The notes under the pieces are model-generated. The model ran no database searches, had not been told where the DNA came from, and was given only the letters and a program-made list of their open reading frames with translations. Below, one piece after another: positions 6,852 to 13,833 of a stretch of 15,070 bases of DNA. The stretch covers positions 1-15,070 of the forward strand of contig CALMRM010000045.1 of the NCBI GenBank assembly GCA_937871605.1. The letters are read 5' to 3'. The position numbers and the translations under genes are program-made. Origin of the DNA: an uncultured Terriglobus sp. Lineage in GTDB: Bacteria; Acidobacteriota; Terriglobia; Terriglobales; Acidobacteriaceae. Every line of letters starts with the position of its first letter. Position 1 is the first letter of the stretch.

Positions 6852-6881
6852 TTGCATCCAGGGCGATTTTCTGCGTAGGAT
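6852..6881 (+). promoter_or_regulatory. Weak sigma-70-like promoter candidate
   Basis: TTGCAT (6852-6857) and TAGGAT (6876-6881) are 18 bases apart and match the -35/-10 consensus only partly. Transcription would begin near 6888, just before the series of hairpins that starts at 6892, upstream of the gene at 7312. Confidence 0.25.
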
Positions 6882-6891
6882 AGTTCTGCCT

Positions 6892-7282
6892 GGAGAAAGT
6901 GGCTGATGCACGGCCCGCAAAGGATCGGGTGTTCGCTCGCTACCCTTTCTCCACTGCCAGCACGCCACGATACGGATGCCGGCAGAAGCACTCCACAGAA
7001 GATAGGGTGGACCGTCAGGAAGACCTCGACCCGTCTGGTCGCAGGATCCTGCACCAGGACCACCCGAATGCGGTGAACTCTGTTGGCACCAGCTTGCGCC
7101 AACACGGCAAGTAACGACCTGAGTCGGCCACAGCAGCAAAGTGAATGAACAACACTCGGCGGAACCTGAAGACGTCTAAGCCAGCACGTGCCTTGCACGT
7201 GAGCTTCCCTGCAATCCAGCCCTGCCGCTAACACGCGGGCGGGAGACGTGTGAACCCTCTGGTGGGAAGTGCGCAGCGGCAG
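6892..7282 (+). ncRNA. Candidate structured RNA or long 5' leader
   Basis: Successive pairings seen by eye: GGAGAAA/TTTCTCC (6892-6898/6946-6952) enclosing GGGT/ACCC. CTGCC/GGCAG (6954-6958/6981-6985) extended by GCA/TGC after one mismatch. GGGTGG/CCACCC (7005-7010/7060-7065) enclosing CTGGT/ACCAG (7035-7039/7053-7057) and the palindrome GCAGGATCCTGC. TGTTGGC/GCCAACA (7081-7087/7098-7104). CACGTG/CACGTG (7185-7190/7196-7201). CTGCCGCT/AGCGGCAG (7222-7229/7275-7282). The strand is assigned only because it leads into the gene at 7312. No known RNA family was recognised. Confidence 0.3.
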
Positions 7283-7311
7283 ACGTAAGGATCCGCACTA
7301 GAAAGAAGCGA

Positions 7312-8361
7312 ATGAACGCAGAACAGAACTCCTCTGAGGCGCCGGTGTCCAGCGCGCCGCCGCAGCTACCCGCATCGGATATCGAAACTGCTTCCCCGTC
7401 AGCTGCGGGAGCAACTGCCTCCAGTAAGAACCGGCGTCGACGGCGCAAGCGCAAGAGCCGCCCCGCGGGAGAGGCTGGCACAGCAGCAGAAGGCACAGGC
7501 ACCGCGGCTGCAGCCAACGACAGCGCAGTCGCCGAAGGGGCCGCAGAGCCACAGCAGGCACAGCCGCCGCGCGAACAGCGCAAGCCGCAGCAGAACGGGC
7601 AGAACGGCCAGGGCGGCGGCCAGCAGGCCAGTGGCCAGGGCAAGCGCTGGAAGAAGAAGAAGTTTGGGCGCGCCGGTGACGGCTCGCCACGACCGGAGCC
7701 AGGCAACAGCGTGCAGGGCAGCCAGGCTGGCCAGCGGGGCCGCCAACGCAAGCAGCAGTCGCGTGGGCCACGCTCGTTTGTGGGACCCATGGATCACAGC
7801 TATCGCGAGGCGAACGGCAACTTTGCTGACGTGCCCGCCAGCACCATCGAGGTACACGGCCGCCGCAACAACGGGCACCGCAATCACTCGCACAACGAAG
7901 ACCGCATGCCGCCGGAACTGCTGACCAAGCAGCGCGCCATCGCCATTCCAGAGGATGCGCCGACGCACATCTACTTCTTCATCGAAGACCTGTTCTTCAC
8001 CGCAAAGATCCAGGAGGCCGCGCGCCAGCAAGGCGTAAAGGTGGCCTTTATGAAGCCGGACAAAGACATCGTTGCGCACCTGGCAGAGCTGCACGACCAC
8101 GAGCACCCGTCGCTCATCGTGTTTGACCTGAACAACGCCGCCGCGAAGCCACTGACGCTGATTCCCAAGCTGAAGAACAAGCTCAAGAAGGGCACGTCGA
8201 TCGTCGGCTTCCTGTCGCACTTGCAGGGCGACCTGAAGGCCAAGGCGGTGGAGGCGGGCTGTAACAGCGTGATGCCGCGGGCTGCGTTCTCGCAGAATCT
8301 GCCGAATTTGCTGCGCCGCTATGGCGTGGAAGACGAGCACGAGCCGAACTTTAACCAGTAA
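7312..8361 (+). CDS. Receiver-like domain protein with long basic low-complexity N-terminus
   Basis: 349 residues. Residues 1-~215 are low-complexity (Ala, Gln, Gly, Ser) with basic clusters at 41-50 (RRRRRKRKSR), 111-120 (KRWKKKKFGR) and 141-155, which could bind nucleic acid. Residues ~218-336 have the alternating strand/helix pattern of a CheY-like receiver: IYFFIEDLFFTAKIQ, PSLIVFDLN (D272 in the place of the phospho-acceptor), SIVGFLSH (S302) and AGCNSVMPRAAF. The lysine usual after the last strand is replaced (MPR), and the acidic pair sits at E225/D226, so phosphorylation is uncertain. No output domain is fused. A purine-rich AGAAAGAAG precedes the ATG. Six bases separate it from the MoaB-like gene, so co-transcription is likely. 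Role unknown. Confidence 0.7.
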   Translation: MNAEQNSSEAPVSSAPPQLPASDIETASPSAAGATASSKNRRRRRKRKSRPAGEAGTAAEGTGTAAAANDSAVAEGAAEPQQAQPPREQRKPQQNGQNGQGGGQQASGQGKRWKKKKFGRAGDGSPRPEPGNSVQGSQAGQRGRQRKQQSRGPRSFVGPMDHSYREANGNFADVPASTIEVHGRRNNGHRNHSHNEDRMPPELLTKQRAIAIPEDAPTHIYFFIEDLFFTAKIQEAARQQGVKVAFMKPDKDIVAHLAELHDHEHPSLIVFDLNNAAAKPLTLIPKLKNKLKKGTSIVGFLSHLQGDLKAKAVEAGCNSVMPRAAFSQNLPNLLRRYGVEDEHEPNFNQ

Positions 8362-8367
8362 GCGGAC

Positions 8368-8886
8368 ATGGTGATGGAAGGTAGCCAGGACCAGGTCCGC
8401 TTTGCGATTCTGACCGTGAGCGACACACGGTCGAGTGCGACAGACCGCTCTGGCGACGCGCTGGAGCGACTCATTGTGGCTGCCGGGCACCGGCTTGCGT
8501 ATCGCGGGCTGGTACGGGACGAGGTGGACGCGATAGAAACTGCTCTGCGTGAGTGGATCGCCAGCCCGAACGTGGACGTCATCCTGAGCACGGGCGGCAC
8601 GGGCATCACCGGACGGGACGTCACACCTGAAGCAGTTGGACGCGTGCTGGATAAGGAACTGCCTGGCTTTGGCGAGTTGTTCCGCGCGCAGTCCTACGCC
8701 AAAATAGGGCCGAGCGCGATGTTCAGCCGTGCGCTGGGCGGCATCGCGGGGGGCAAATACCTGTTCGCCCTGCCCGGCTCACCCGGCGCCGTGGCCGACG
8801 CGTGGGATGGCGTTCTAGGCCCGCAGTTTGACAGTGCCAGCAAGGCTTGCACGCTGTTGGAGCTGATGCCGCGACTGGTGGAGTAA
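8368..8886 (+). CDS. MoaB/MogA-type molybdopterin adenylyltransferase
   Basis: 172 residues. The family adenylylates molybdopterin before metal insertion in molybdenum cofactor synthesis; some MoaB proteins lack proven activity. Motifs: FAILTVSDTRSS (~12-23), the nucleotide-binding ILSTGGTGITGRDVTPEAV (~72-90), ELPGFGELFRAQSY (~97-110) and FALPGSPGAV (~133-142). The length and the GFGELFR block fit the MoaB side of the family better than MogA. The start is either the ATG at 8368 or that at 8374; neither has a strong ribosome-binding site. No other molybdenum cofactor gene is in the window. Confidence 0.9.
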   Translation: MVMEGSQDQVRFAILTVSDTRSSATDRSGDALERLIVAAGHRLAYRGLVRDEVDAIETALREWIASPNVDVILSTGGTGITGRDVTPEAVGRVLDKELPGFGELFRAQSYAKIGPSAMFSRALGGIAGGKYLFALPGSPGAVADAWDGVLGPQFDSASKACTLLELMPRLVE

Positions 8887-8903
8887 GCGGCTACACTGCC
8901 TGC

Positions 8904-9182
8904 ATGGATGGCGTGCAGTGGGACGATGCGAACCGAAATCACATTGCACGGCACGACGTGTCCGTCGCAGAGGTGGAGGATATCCTCGCTGACGAACCGG
9001 TTGAACTACCCGCACAGTACGATGGGAACGAGGTAAGTCTGTCCTGGGTCGGAGAGACGATTACTGGCAGAGTATTACTTGTTGCTTTCACAGAACGTGG
9101 AGATGACAAACGGCCTGTGACTGCGTATGAGCCAAGCACATCTATCAAGCAACGCTATTTTCGTGCAAGGAGCGGTCAGTGA
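8904..9182 (+). CDS. BrnT-like (DUF497) toxin
   Basis: 92 residues from the ATG at 8904 (MDGVQWDDANRNHIARHDVS); earlier in-frame codons run into the MoaB gene. The WDxxN...HIARHxVSxxEVEDILADEP start, the central GRVLLVAFTERGDD strand and the VTAYEPS...QRYFRAR end follow the BrnT/DUF497 plan, a RelE-like ribonuclease fold that blocks translation by cutting mRNA. It is immediately followed by a CopG/BrnA-like gene: its TGA at 9180-9182 shares a base with the next ATG, the coupling expected for toxin-first BrnTA modules. Activity is not shown, and catalytic residues were not checked against a structure. Confidence 0.8.
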   Translation: MDGVQWDDANRNHIARHDVSVAEVEDILADEPVELPAQYDGNEVSLSWVGETITGRVLLVAFTERGDDKRPVTAYEPSTSIKQRYFRARSGQ

Positions 9183-9517
9183 TGCAAAACGATGTCTTAC
9201 TCGTCCCTCACTTCGCAGATGAAGCAGACGAAGCTCAGTGGTGGTTCGACAACCAGGAGAAAATTGCAGCAGCTTGGGATGCAGCAGCTGCAAATGGCAC
9301 TTTGCGCAAGGGCAATCTGCAGGAGCGCCTGGCACGCCTGAGGCGAACACAAAGTGTCATGCTGCCCACGGAGGGCGCCGCGCCCACCAACATCATCACG
9401 CTCAGCGCGGCAGACGAGCAGGCCGCACGCCAGGCAGCGGAAAGGGCGGGCGAGACTTACGAGATGTTCGTGCGCCGCGTGGTGCATGAGGCATTGCAGC
9501 TCGAACAGTCTGCGTAG
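9182..9517 (+). CDS. CopG/BrnA-like antitoxin
   Basis: 111 residues from the ATG at 9182; a GTG one codon earlier (9179) is also possible. Residues ~9-40 (PHFADEADEAQWWFDNQEKI) match the N-terminal segment of CopG-type antitoxins that bear the xEAEEAxWW motif and wrap the toxin. Residues ~70-107 (IITLSAADEQAARQAAERAG, then YEMFVRRVVHEALQ) look like a ribbon-helix-helix DNA-binding domain, which would autoregulate the pair. The overlapping start ties its translation to the toxin gene. The next gene is dnaG, 103 bases on. Confidence 0.8.
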   Translation: MQNDVLLVPHFADEADEAQWWFDNQEKIAAAWDAAAANGTLRKGNLQERLARLRRTQSVMLPTEGAAPTNIITLSAADEQAARQAAERAGETYEMFVRRVVHEALQLEQSA

Positions 9518-9620
9518 AATCCACCACGCACCAACTCGTACTATTGTGGCCTTCGTCGAACGGCTGCACTCAGCGGCCTACTTTTCCACGCGGCGAAGTT
9601 CGTTACGCTGGAAGCAGCGC

Positions 9621-11399
9621 ATGGCCGACAACTTTGCCCAGACCGTCAAGCAGGCCGCCGACATCGTCAAGGTGATTGGCGAGTATGTGAAGCTGCGCAA
9701 GAGCGGTGCGCAGAACATGACGGGGCTGTGTCCGTTTCACCAAGAAAAATCGCCGTCGTTCAGCGTGAACGTGCAGCACAGCTACTTCTACTGCTTTGGC
9801 TGCCACGCCAAGGGAGACGTGTTCACGTTTGTACAGAAGCTGGAGAACGTCAGCTTCCCCGAAGCCGTGCGCATGGTCGCGCAGAAGTGCGGCATTCCGC
9901 TGCCCAAGCGCGAGTGGAACTCGCCGGAGGAAGCCGCGCAGGCTGGGCTTCGGCGGCAGTTGATCGATATTCACGAGGCGGCCACGCAGTACTTCCAGCA
10001 GGCGTTGCACTCGCCGGAGGCAGCGCGGGCGCGCGAGTACCTCTCCAGCCGCGCCGTGTCGCCGGAGACGGTGAACGGCTTCCGCATCGGCTATGCGCCG
10101 GACGACTTCAACCACATGCGCGAGGCGCTGGGCAAGCACTTCAAAGACGACGCCATGCGCGCCAGCGGCCTGTTCTCGTCGAAGGAGCAGGGCGACGATG
10201 GCCTGCCCACCGGCAACCTGTACGCACGCTTTCGCAAGCGCATTACGTTTCCCATCGCGGGTGAGTCGGGCAAGATCATCGCCTTCACCGCGCGCGCGCT
10301 GGACAGTGATGACAAGAGCGGCCCCAAGTACCTGAACTCGCCCGAGACGGCGCTGTACACCAAGGGCAACGTGCTCTTCAACCTGGACAAGGCGAAGGCG
10401 GCCATCCGGCAGCAGGACTATGCGCTGCTGGTTGAAGGGCAAATGGATTGCATCCGCGTGTTTACGTCGGGCATCCAGCCGGTGATCGCGACCAGCGGAA
10501 CGGCGTTTACCGAGCACCAGGTGCGGCTGCTGAGCCGCTTCACCAAACGTGTGGTGGTCAACTTCGATCCGGATACGGCGGGTGCGAATGCGGCGGAGAA
10601 GTCGTTAGCTTTGTTAACTGAGGCGGAGTTCGAGGTCCGCATCGTGACGCTGGAGGGTGGGCTCGACCCGGACCGGTACGTGCAGGAACACGGCATTGCT
10701 GGCTATGCGGAGGCGCTGCGCACCGCACGGCCGCATGCGGACTATCTCATCGAGCGGGCGCGCGCGCTGTACCCGCAGCGCACGGCAGAGGCCAAGGTGA
10801 AGGCCGTCAACTTTCTGCTGCCGCACATGCGTCGGCTGCCCTCGGCCATTCAGCGGACGCAGTTTGTCGACGATGCGGCGCAAAAGCTAGGCATCGATAG
10901 TTCCCTCTTACGGCAGGAGTTGCAGCATGCCGCGACCAACCGCCTGGAGAGCGTGCGCGCCACTGCCGCCGACAGCATGAGCGAAACCGAGCGCATCCTG
11001 TTGCGGGCGCTGGTGCAGCCGGAGACGGACCGTGCACGGCAGCGCGCCAGCAGCGAGATCGGCGCGCACCCGGAGTGGCTGGACGGCATGGCCGCAAGCG
11101 AACTGATCGAAAGGCTGGCAAGCGGACCGGCACCGGACAATCCGCTGGACGCCGCACCGGACGATCGCAGCCGCGAGATGCTGGCGCGCCTGTTGAGCGA
11201 GGACGGGATGAGTGACCCAGCCATGCTCTCGGTCGAAGTGGGCAACGTGCTGCACACGCTGGAGCGCCGCCGCCTGCAGCGCCGCCAGCGCGAACTGCGC
11301 AGCACCATTGCCGAGGCGGAGCGGCGGGGCGACGGCGTCATGGTGGGTCAGCTGGTGTTGGAATCGGTCGAGGTCAACCGCGCCTTGCGCACGCTGTGA
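9621..11399 (+). CDS. dnaG: DNA primase DnaG
   Basis: 592 residues; normal length for DnaG. It makes RNA primers for replication with DnaB helicase. The ATG at 9621 (MADNFAQTVKQAADIVKVIG) is chosen over the open frame back to 9354, which covers the antitoxin gene in another frame; GGAAG precedes it. The N-terminal CHC2 zinc finger has C37, H40, C58, C61 (CPFH ... CFGC). RNAP-basic subdomain: YARFRKRITFPI...GKIIAFTARAL (~201-226), YLNSPET (237-243). TOPRIM: LLVEGQMD (E272), VNFDPDTAG (D316, D318), LDPDRY (349-353). The C-terminal helicase-binding part (~440-592) is charged and helical and diverges, as usual. A palindromic repeat starts 7 bases after the stop. Confidence 0.97.
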   Translation: MADNFAQTVKQAADIVKVIGEYVKLRKSGAQNMTGLCPFHQEKSPSFSVNVQHSYFYCFGCHAKGDVFTFVQKLENVSFPEAVRMVAQKCGIPLPKREWNSPEEAAQAGLRRQLIDIHEAATQYFQQALHSPEAARAREYLSSRAVSPETVNGFRIGYAPDDFNHMREALGKHFKDDAMRASGLFSSKEQGDDGLPTGNLYARFRKRITFPIAGESGKIIAFTARALDSDDKSGPKYLNSPETALYTKGNVLFNLDKAKAAIRQQDYALLVEGQMDCIRVFTSGIQPVIATSGTAFTEHQVRLLSRFTKRVVVNFDPDTAGANAAEKSLALLTEAEFEVRIVTLEGGLDPDRYVQEHGIAGYAEALRTARPHADYLIERARALYPQRTAEAKVKAVNFLLPHMRRLPSAIQRTQFVDDAAQKLGIDSSLLRQELQHAATNRLESVRATAADSMSETERILLRALVQPETDRARQRASSEIGAHPEWLDGMAASELIERLASGPAPDNPLDAAPDDRSREMLARLLSEDGMSDPAMLSVEVGNVLHTLERRRLQRRQRELRSTIAEAERRGDGVMVGQLVLESVEVNRALRTL

Positions 11400-11405
11400 A
11401 CGACT

Positions 11406-11537
11406 GTCATCCTAAGCGCAGCGAAGGATACCTGCACGGCTTTTAGTCAGCACAAGTGCAAGGATTTCTGGCGAGAAGCCGGAAGGTGCATGCGTCTGCG
11501 AAGCTGACTCGGGATCCTTCGCGGCGCTCAGGATGAC
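11406..11537. repeat. Palindromic intergenic repeat (REP/MITE-like), copy 1
   Basis: The arms 11406-11429 and 11514-11537 are inverted copies with 2 mismatches in 24 bases; the left begins GTCATCCTAAGCGCAGCGAA. An inner GTCAGC/GCTGAC pairing and GTGCA/TGCA fragments can extend the fold. A related element with the same ends is at 13834-13951. Its position right after dnaG suggests it may also act in termination or mRNA stability. No transposase is present. Confidence 0.85.
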
Positions 11538-11584
11538 ACTCTTGCTCAGCATGACGACGTCGCAGCTTGTATGCTGCACAGCAG

Positions 11585-12466
11585 ATGAGTCCCGTGCACT
11601 CCCGCATTGCGTTTGAAGTTGCCGGCACAGCGTTGGTGCTGTTTACGCTGCGTGAGGTTTTTCGCGACATCTTCCATCCCACGCGCGCCGGCAATCTGAG
11701 CGACGCCCTTGGGCGCGGCACTTCGTTGCTGCTGCGGCACAGCCGCCTGCGCAACGCGGCAGGGCCGCTGGCGCTCATCGCCGTGCTGCTGGCATGGATC
11801 GTGCTGCTGTCGGCGGGCTTCGCCATCATCTACTACGGCCTGTACCCAAGCGACTTTTACACCACGGCCAGCGTGGATAGCATGAGCGTGGGCAGCCGGA
11901 TGGTGCACTGCCTGTACTTTTCTGTTGGCTCGCTGTGCACCTTTCAGACGTTCGACCTGAACCCGAAGACGGACTGGCTGCGCCTGATCGTCGCCTTTCA
12001 GGGGCTGGTGGGCATCAGCATGATTACGGCCAGCGTGTCATGGCTGGTGCTGCTGTACCCGGCGCTGTCACGGCAGCGCGCCACCGCACGCTGGCTAACA
12101 CTGGCACAGGAGGCGGAAGAGCGGTCTGGCCTGCGCATAGAAGAGCATGACCCTGCCTTCCTGATCCTGCTGGAGCAGCAAATCATCCAGGCACGGCTGG
12201 ACATGGTGCTCTTCCCCATCCTGCTGCACTTCTACGCGTTGACCCCCGCCTATACGCTGGCTCTTGCGCTGCCCACGGCCTGCCGCTATGCACGCGAGGG
12301 AGCCGATATCGACCAGCCCATGCACACGCGCCTGGCTGCCACCAAGGTGCAACTTGCACTGGAAGATCTGGCACGGACGATTGGGGAACGTCTCTACGTG
12401 AACGACCTGCTGCAGACGCCAGATGTGGAGGCTGTCTTTCGGGCGTACGCGGAATGGGAACAGTGA
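11585..12466 (+). CDS. Ion-channel-like integral membrane protein without canonical K+ filter
   Basis: 293 residues from the ATG at 11585; a TTG at 11567 is in frame but less likely. Hydrophobic segments lie at ~8-22, ~61-83 and ~132-158. Between the last two, HCLYFSVGSLCTFQTFDLNPKTDW (positions 108-131) sits where 2TM potassium channels have the pore helix and filter, and FQGLVGISMITASVSWLV mimics the inner helix. The TVGYGD filter is absent; the matching stretch reads SLCTFQTFDLNP. A soluble ~135-residue C-terminal part, mostly helical, follows. GCAGC/GCTGC (11562-11566/11573-11577) forms a small hairpin just upstream of the start. Function as a channel is inference; ion selectivity cannot be predicted. 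Confidence 0.6.
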   Translation: MSPVHSRIAFEVAGTALVLFTLREVFRDIFHPTRAGNLSDALGRGTSLLLRHSRLRNAAGPLALIAVLLAWIVLLSAGFAIIYYGLYPSDFYTTASVDSMSVGSRMVHCLYFSVGSLCTFQTFDLNPKTDWLRLIVAFQGLVGISMITASVSWLVLLYPALSRQRATARWLTLAQEAEERSGLRIEEHDPAFLILLEQQIIQARLDMVLFPILLHFYALTPAYTLALALPTACRYAREGADIDQPMHTRLAATKVQLALEDLARTIGERLYVNDLLQTPDVEAVFRAYAEWEQ

Positions 12467-12488
12467 AAGCGCAACGTACACTGCTTCC

Positions 12489-13067
12489 ATGAGCGAGACA
12501 AGCAAGGCCGAGCTGTGGCTGATGCGCCATGGTGAGACCGAGTGGACCCTAAACGGCAAGCACACCAGCTACACCGACCTGCCGCTGACGGAGAATGGCC
12601 GCAGACAGGCAGAGGCGTTGCGGCCCGTGCTGGCAAAGCAGACCTTTGACCTCGTTCTGAGCAGCCCACGGCAGCGTGCGCGCGATACGGCGGAGCTGGC
12701 AGGATTGGGGCATGCCGAGGTCGAGCCGAACCTGCAGGAGTGGAACTACGGCGACTACGAGGGGCTGAGCACGCCGGAAATCCGAGAGACGCACCCGGGA
12801 TGGAACGTATGGGTGGACCCGATCACCGGCGGTGAGTCGCTGGAGCAGGTGGCCGCACGCACGCAGCAGGTGATTGATCGCTGCATCGCGCACGGTGGGC
12901 GCTGTGCCCTGTTCGCCCATGCGCATGTCTTCCGCGTTCTGGCGGCCACGTGGCTGCAGCAGCCCGGCGGCTTTGGCGCTCGCCTGGCACTGTCCACCGC
13001 GACGTACAGCGTGCTGGGTTGGGAGCGGGACACGCGGGTACTTACACGCTGGAACGTCACACCTTGA
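12489..13067 (+). CDS. Histidine phosphatase (phosphoglycerate-mutase-like) family protein
   Basis: 192 residues from the ATG at 12489 (MSETSKAELWLMRHGETEWT). The RHGETEW motif gives the catalytic H14 with R13. LVLSSPRQRARDTAEL (~55-70) supplies the second phosphate-binding arginine, LQEWNYGDYEG (~82-92) the acid region, and CALFAHAHVFRVLA (~139-152) the second catalytic histidine, H144. The RHGETEWTLNGKHTSYTDLP type of start is shared with SHB17-like sugar-bisphosphatases and acid phosphatases rather than glycolytic phosphoglycerate mutase, but the substrate cannot be fixed from sequence. The gene starts 22 bases after the channel-like gene. Confidence 0.92.
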   Translation: MSETSKAELWLMRHGETEWTLNGKHTSYTDLPLTENGRRQAEALRPVLAKQTFDLVLSSPRQRARDTAELAGLGHAEVEPNLQEWNYGDYEGLSTPEIRETHPGWNVWVDPITGGESLEQVAARTQQVIDRCIAHGGRCALFAHAHVFRVLAATWLQQPGGFGARLALSTATYSVLGWERDTRVLTRWNVTP

Positions 13068-13102
13068 TTGGCGCAGGAGTAAGCTGTGTGCGGAGAGGTC
13101 AC

Positions 13103-13327
13103 ATGTTCGATTTCTACGGCGAAAGAACTCCGGACGTGAGGCTACAGGGTCGTGCAGCTTACCCACAGGCACTCGCCATGCTCATTGTCTCTGGAGTGAG
13201 TTCGGCCAGCCTGTTCTCGCACCGCGTCCCCAGACGAGTCGGCATCGTACTGTACTGCTGCGCCTTCGCTCTGCTGTGCTGGTCGCATTACTTGAGAACG
13301 CGCGCCACGCGCCTGCCGGGTTCCTAA
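13103..13327 (+). CDS. Small hypothetical membrane protein
   Basis: 74 residues from the ATG at 13103, preceded by a good GGAGAGG ribosome-binding site 5 bases upstream. The upstream open frame to 12950 overlaps the phosphatase gene and is not used. A moderately hydrophobic segment at ~22-38 (QALAMLIVSGVSSASLF) and a stronger one at ~47-61 (GIVLYCCAFALLCWS) suggest one or two membrane helices. Basic residues lie at 41-45 and in the C-terminal tail. No family recognised. dut follows 18 bases later. Confidence 0.6.
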   Translation: MFDFYGERTPDVRLQGRAAYPQALAMLIVSGVSSASLFSHRVPRRVGIVLYCCAFALLCWSHYLRTRATRLPGS

Positions 13328-13345
13328 ACACTGAATACTTACAGC

Positions 13346-13795
13346 TTGAGCGAGACAATAAACCTAAGCATCGCCGTTCGGCGTCTACACCCAGACGCAA
13401 GACTGCCGCGTTACGCGCACACCGGCTTGTGGGGCGATCTCGCTGCCGACCTCTACAGCGTGCACGCAGCGACCGTAGAGCCGCACAAGACGACGCTGGT
13501 CGCCACCGGTTTGGCGATGGCCTTCCCTGCCGAGTACGGCGCGCTGGTGGAAGATCGAAGCGGCCTCGCGGTCAAGGGCATCACCACGCTGGCAGGCGTC
13601 ATCGACCCGGGCTACCGCGGCGAACTCAAGGTCGTCCTGACGAACGTGACGGACGCGCCGATCGAGCTCGCGGCGGGCGACCGCATCGCACAGCTACGCA
13701 TTGTGCAGCGTCTGCAGGCCAGCTTTGAGGAAGTGGATGACCTGGACGCCACCCACCGTGGCGAGGGCGGTTTCGGCTCGACCGGCCACAAGTAA
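13346..13795 (+). CDS. dut: Deoxyuridine 5'-triphosphate nucleotidohydrolase (dUTPase)
   Basis: 149 residues, as for trimeric bacterial dUTPases. It hydrolyses dUTP to dUMP and pyrophosphate, keeping uracil out of DNA and feeding dTMP synthesis. All five motifs are visible: I DLAADLYS (31-38), II DRSGLAVKG (70-78), III GVIDPGYRGELKVVLTN (84-100, with D87 and Y90 at the active site), IV GDRIAQL (111-117) and V RGEGGFGSTG (138-147). The only good start in frame is TTG at 13346 (MSETINLSIAV); the ribosome-binding site is weak. Confidence 0.95.
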   Translation: MSETINLSIAVRRLHPDARLPRYAHTGLWGDLAADLYSVHAATVEPHKTTLVATGLAMAFPAEYGALVEDRSGLAVKGITTLAGVIDPGYRGELKVVLTNVTDAPIELAAGDRIAQLRIVQRLQASFEEVDDLDATHRGEGGFGSTGHK

Positions 13796-13833
13796 CAGAC
13801 TTAGCATCCAGCTTCATGAGTGAAGCCAAACTT

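Larger units (their letters stand above)
6441..7311. other. 871-base stretch without a convincing gene, rich in inverted repeats
   Basis: It holds the divergent upstream regions of the DUF177 gene (-) and the receiver-like gene (+). Open frames here (for example 6758-7234 and 6579-7139 on the minus strand) have no recognisable motif and skewed Cys/Trp/Arg composition. Inverted repeats are dense: 6497-6566, 6764-6778, 6782-6810, 6822-6838, 6892-6952, 6954-6985, 7005-7065, 7035-7057, 7081-7104, 7185-7201 and 7222-7282. I looked for the conserved blocks of RNase P RNA, tmRNA and SRP RNA on both strands and did not find them. It may hold a structured RNA, a long leader for 7312 or decayed mobile DNA. 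Confidence 0.55.

Noticed and set aside
6758..7234. Minus-strand frame as a decayed transposase (a segment RVVLVQDPATRRVEVFL faintly recalls VLVRDP motifs of IS701-type transposases)
   Set aside because: The resemblance is limited to a few residues. The flanks do not match in any frame, and no terminal inverted repeats or DDE motifs were found. A BLASTX search would settle it.
6889..7290. RNase P RNA, tmRNA or SRP RNA in the large intergenic stretch
   Set aside because: The conserved GAGGAAAGTC block, the tmRNA tRNA-like ends and the SRP GGAAGCAGC core are absent on both strands.
7399..8490. Long 363-residue open frame on the minus strand opposite the receiver-like gene
   Set aside because: It is the mirror of a real, motif-bearing gene and shows no domain of its own; G+C-rich coding DNA often gives such frames.
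9354..9620. N-terminal extension of DnaG
   Set aside because: This part overlaps the antitoxin gene in another frame, and DnaG homologues begin close to the zinc finger, as with the ATG at 9621.
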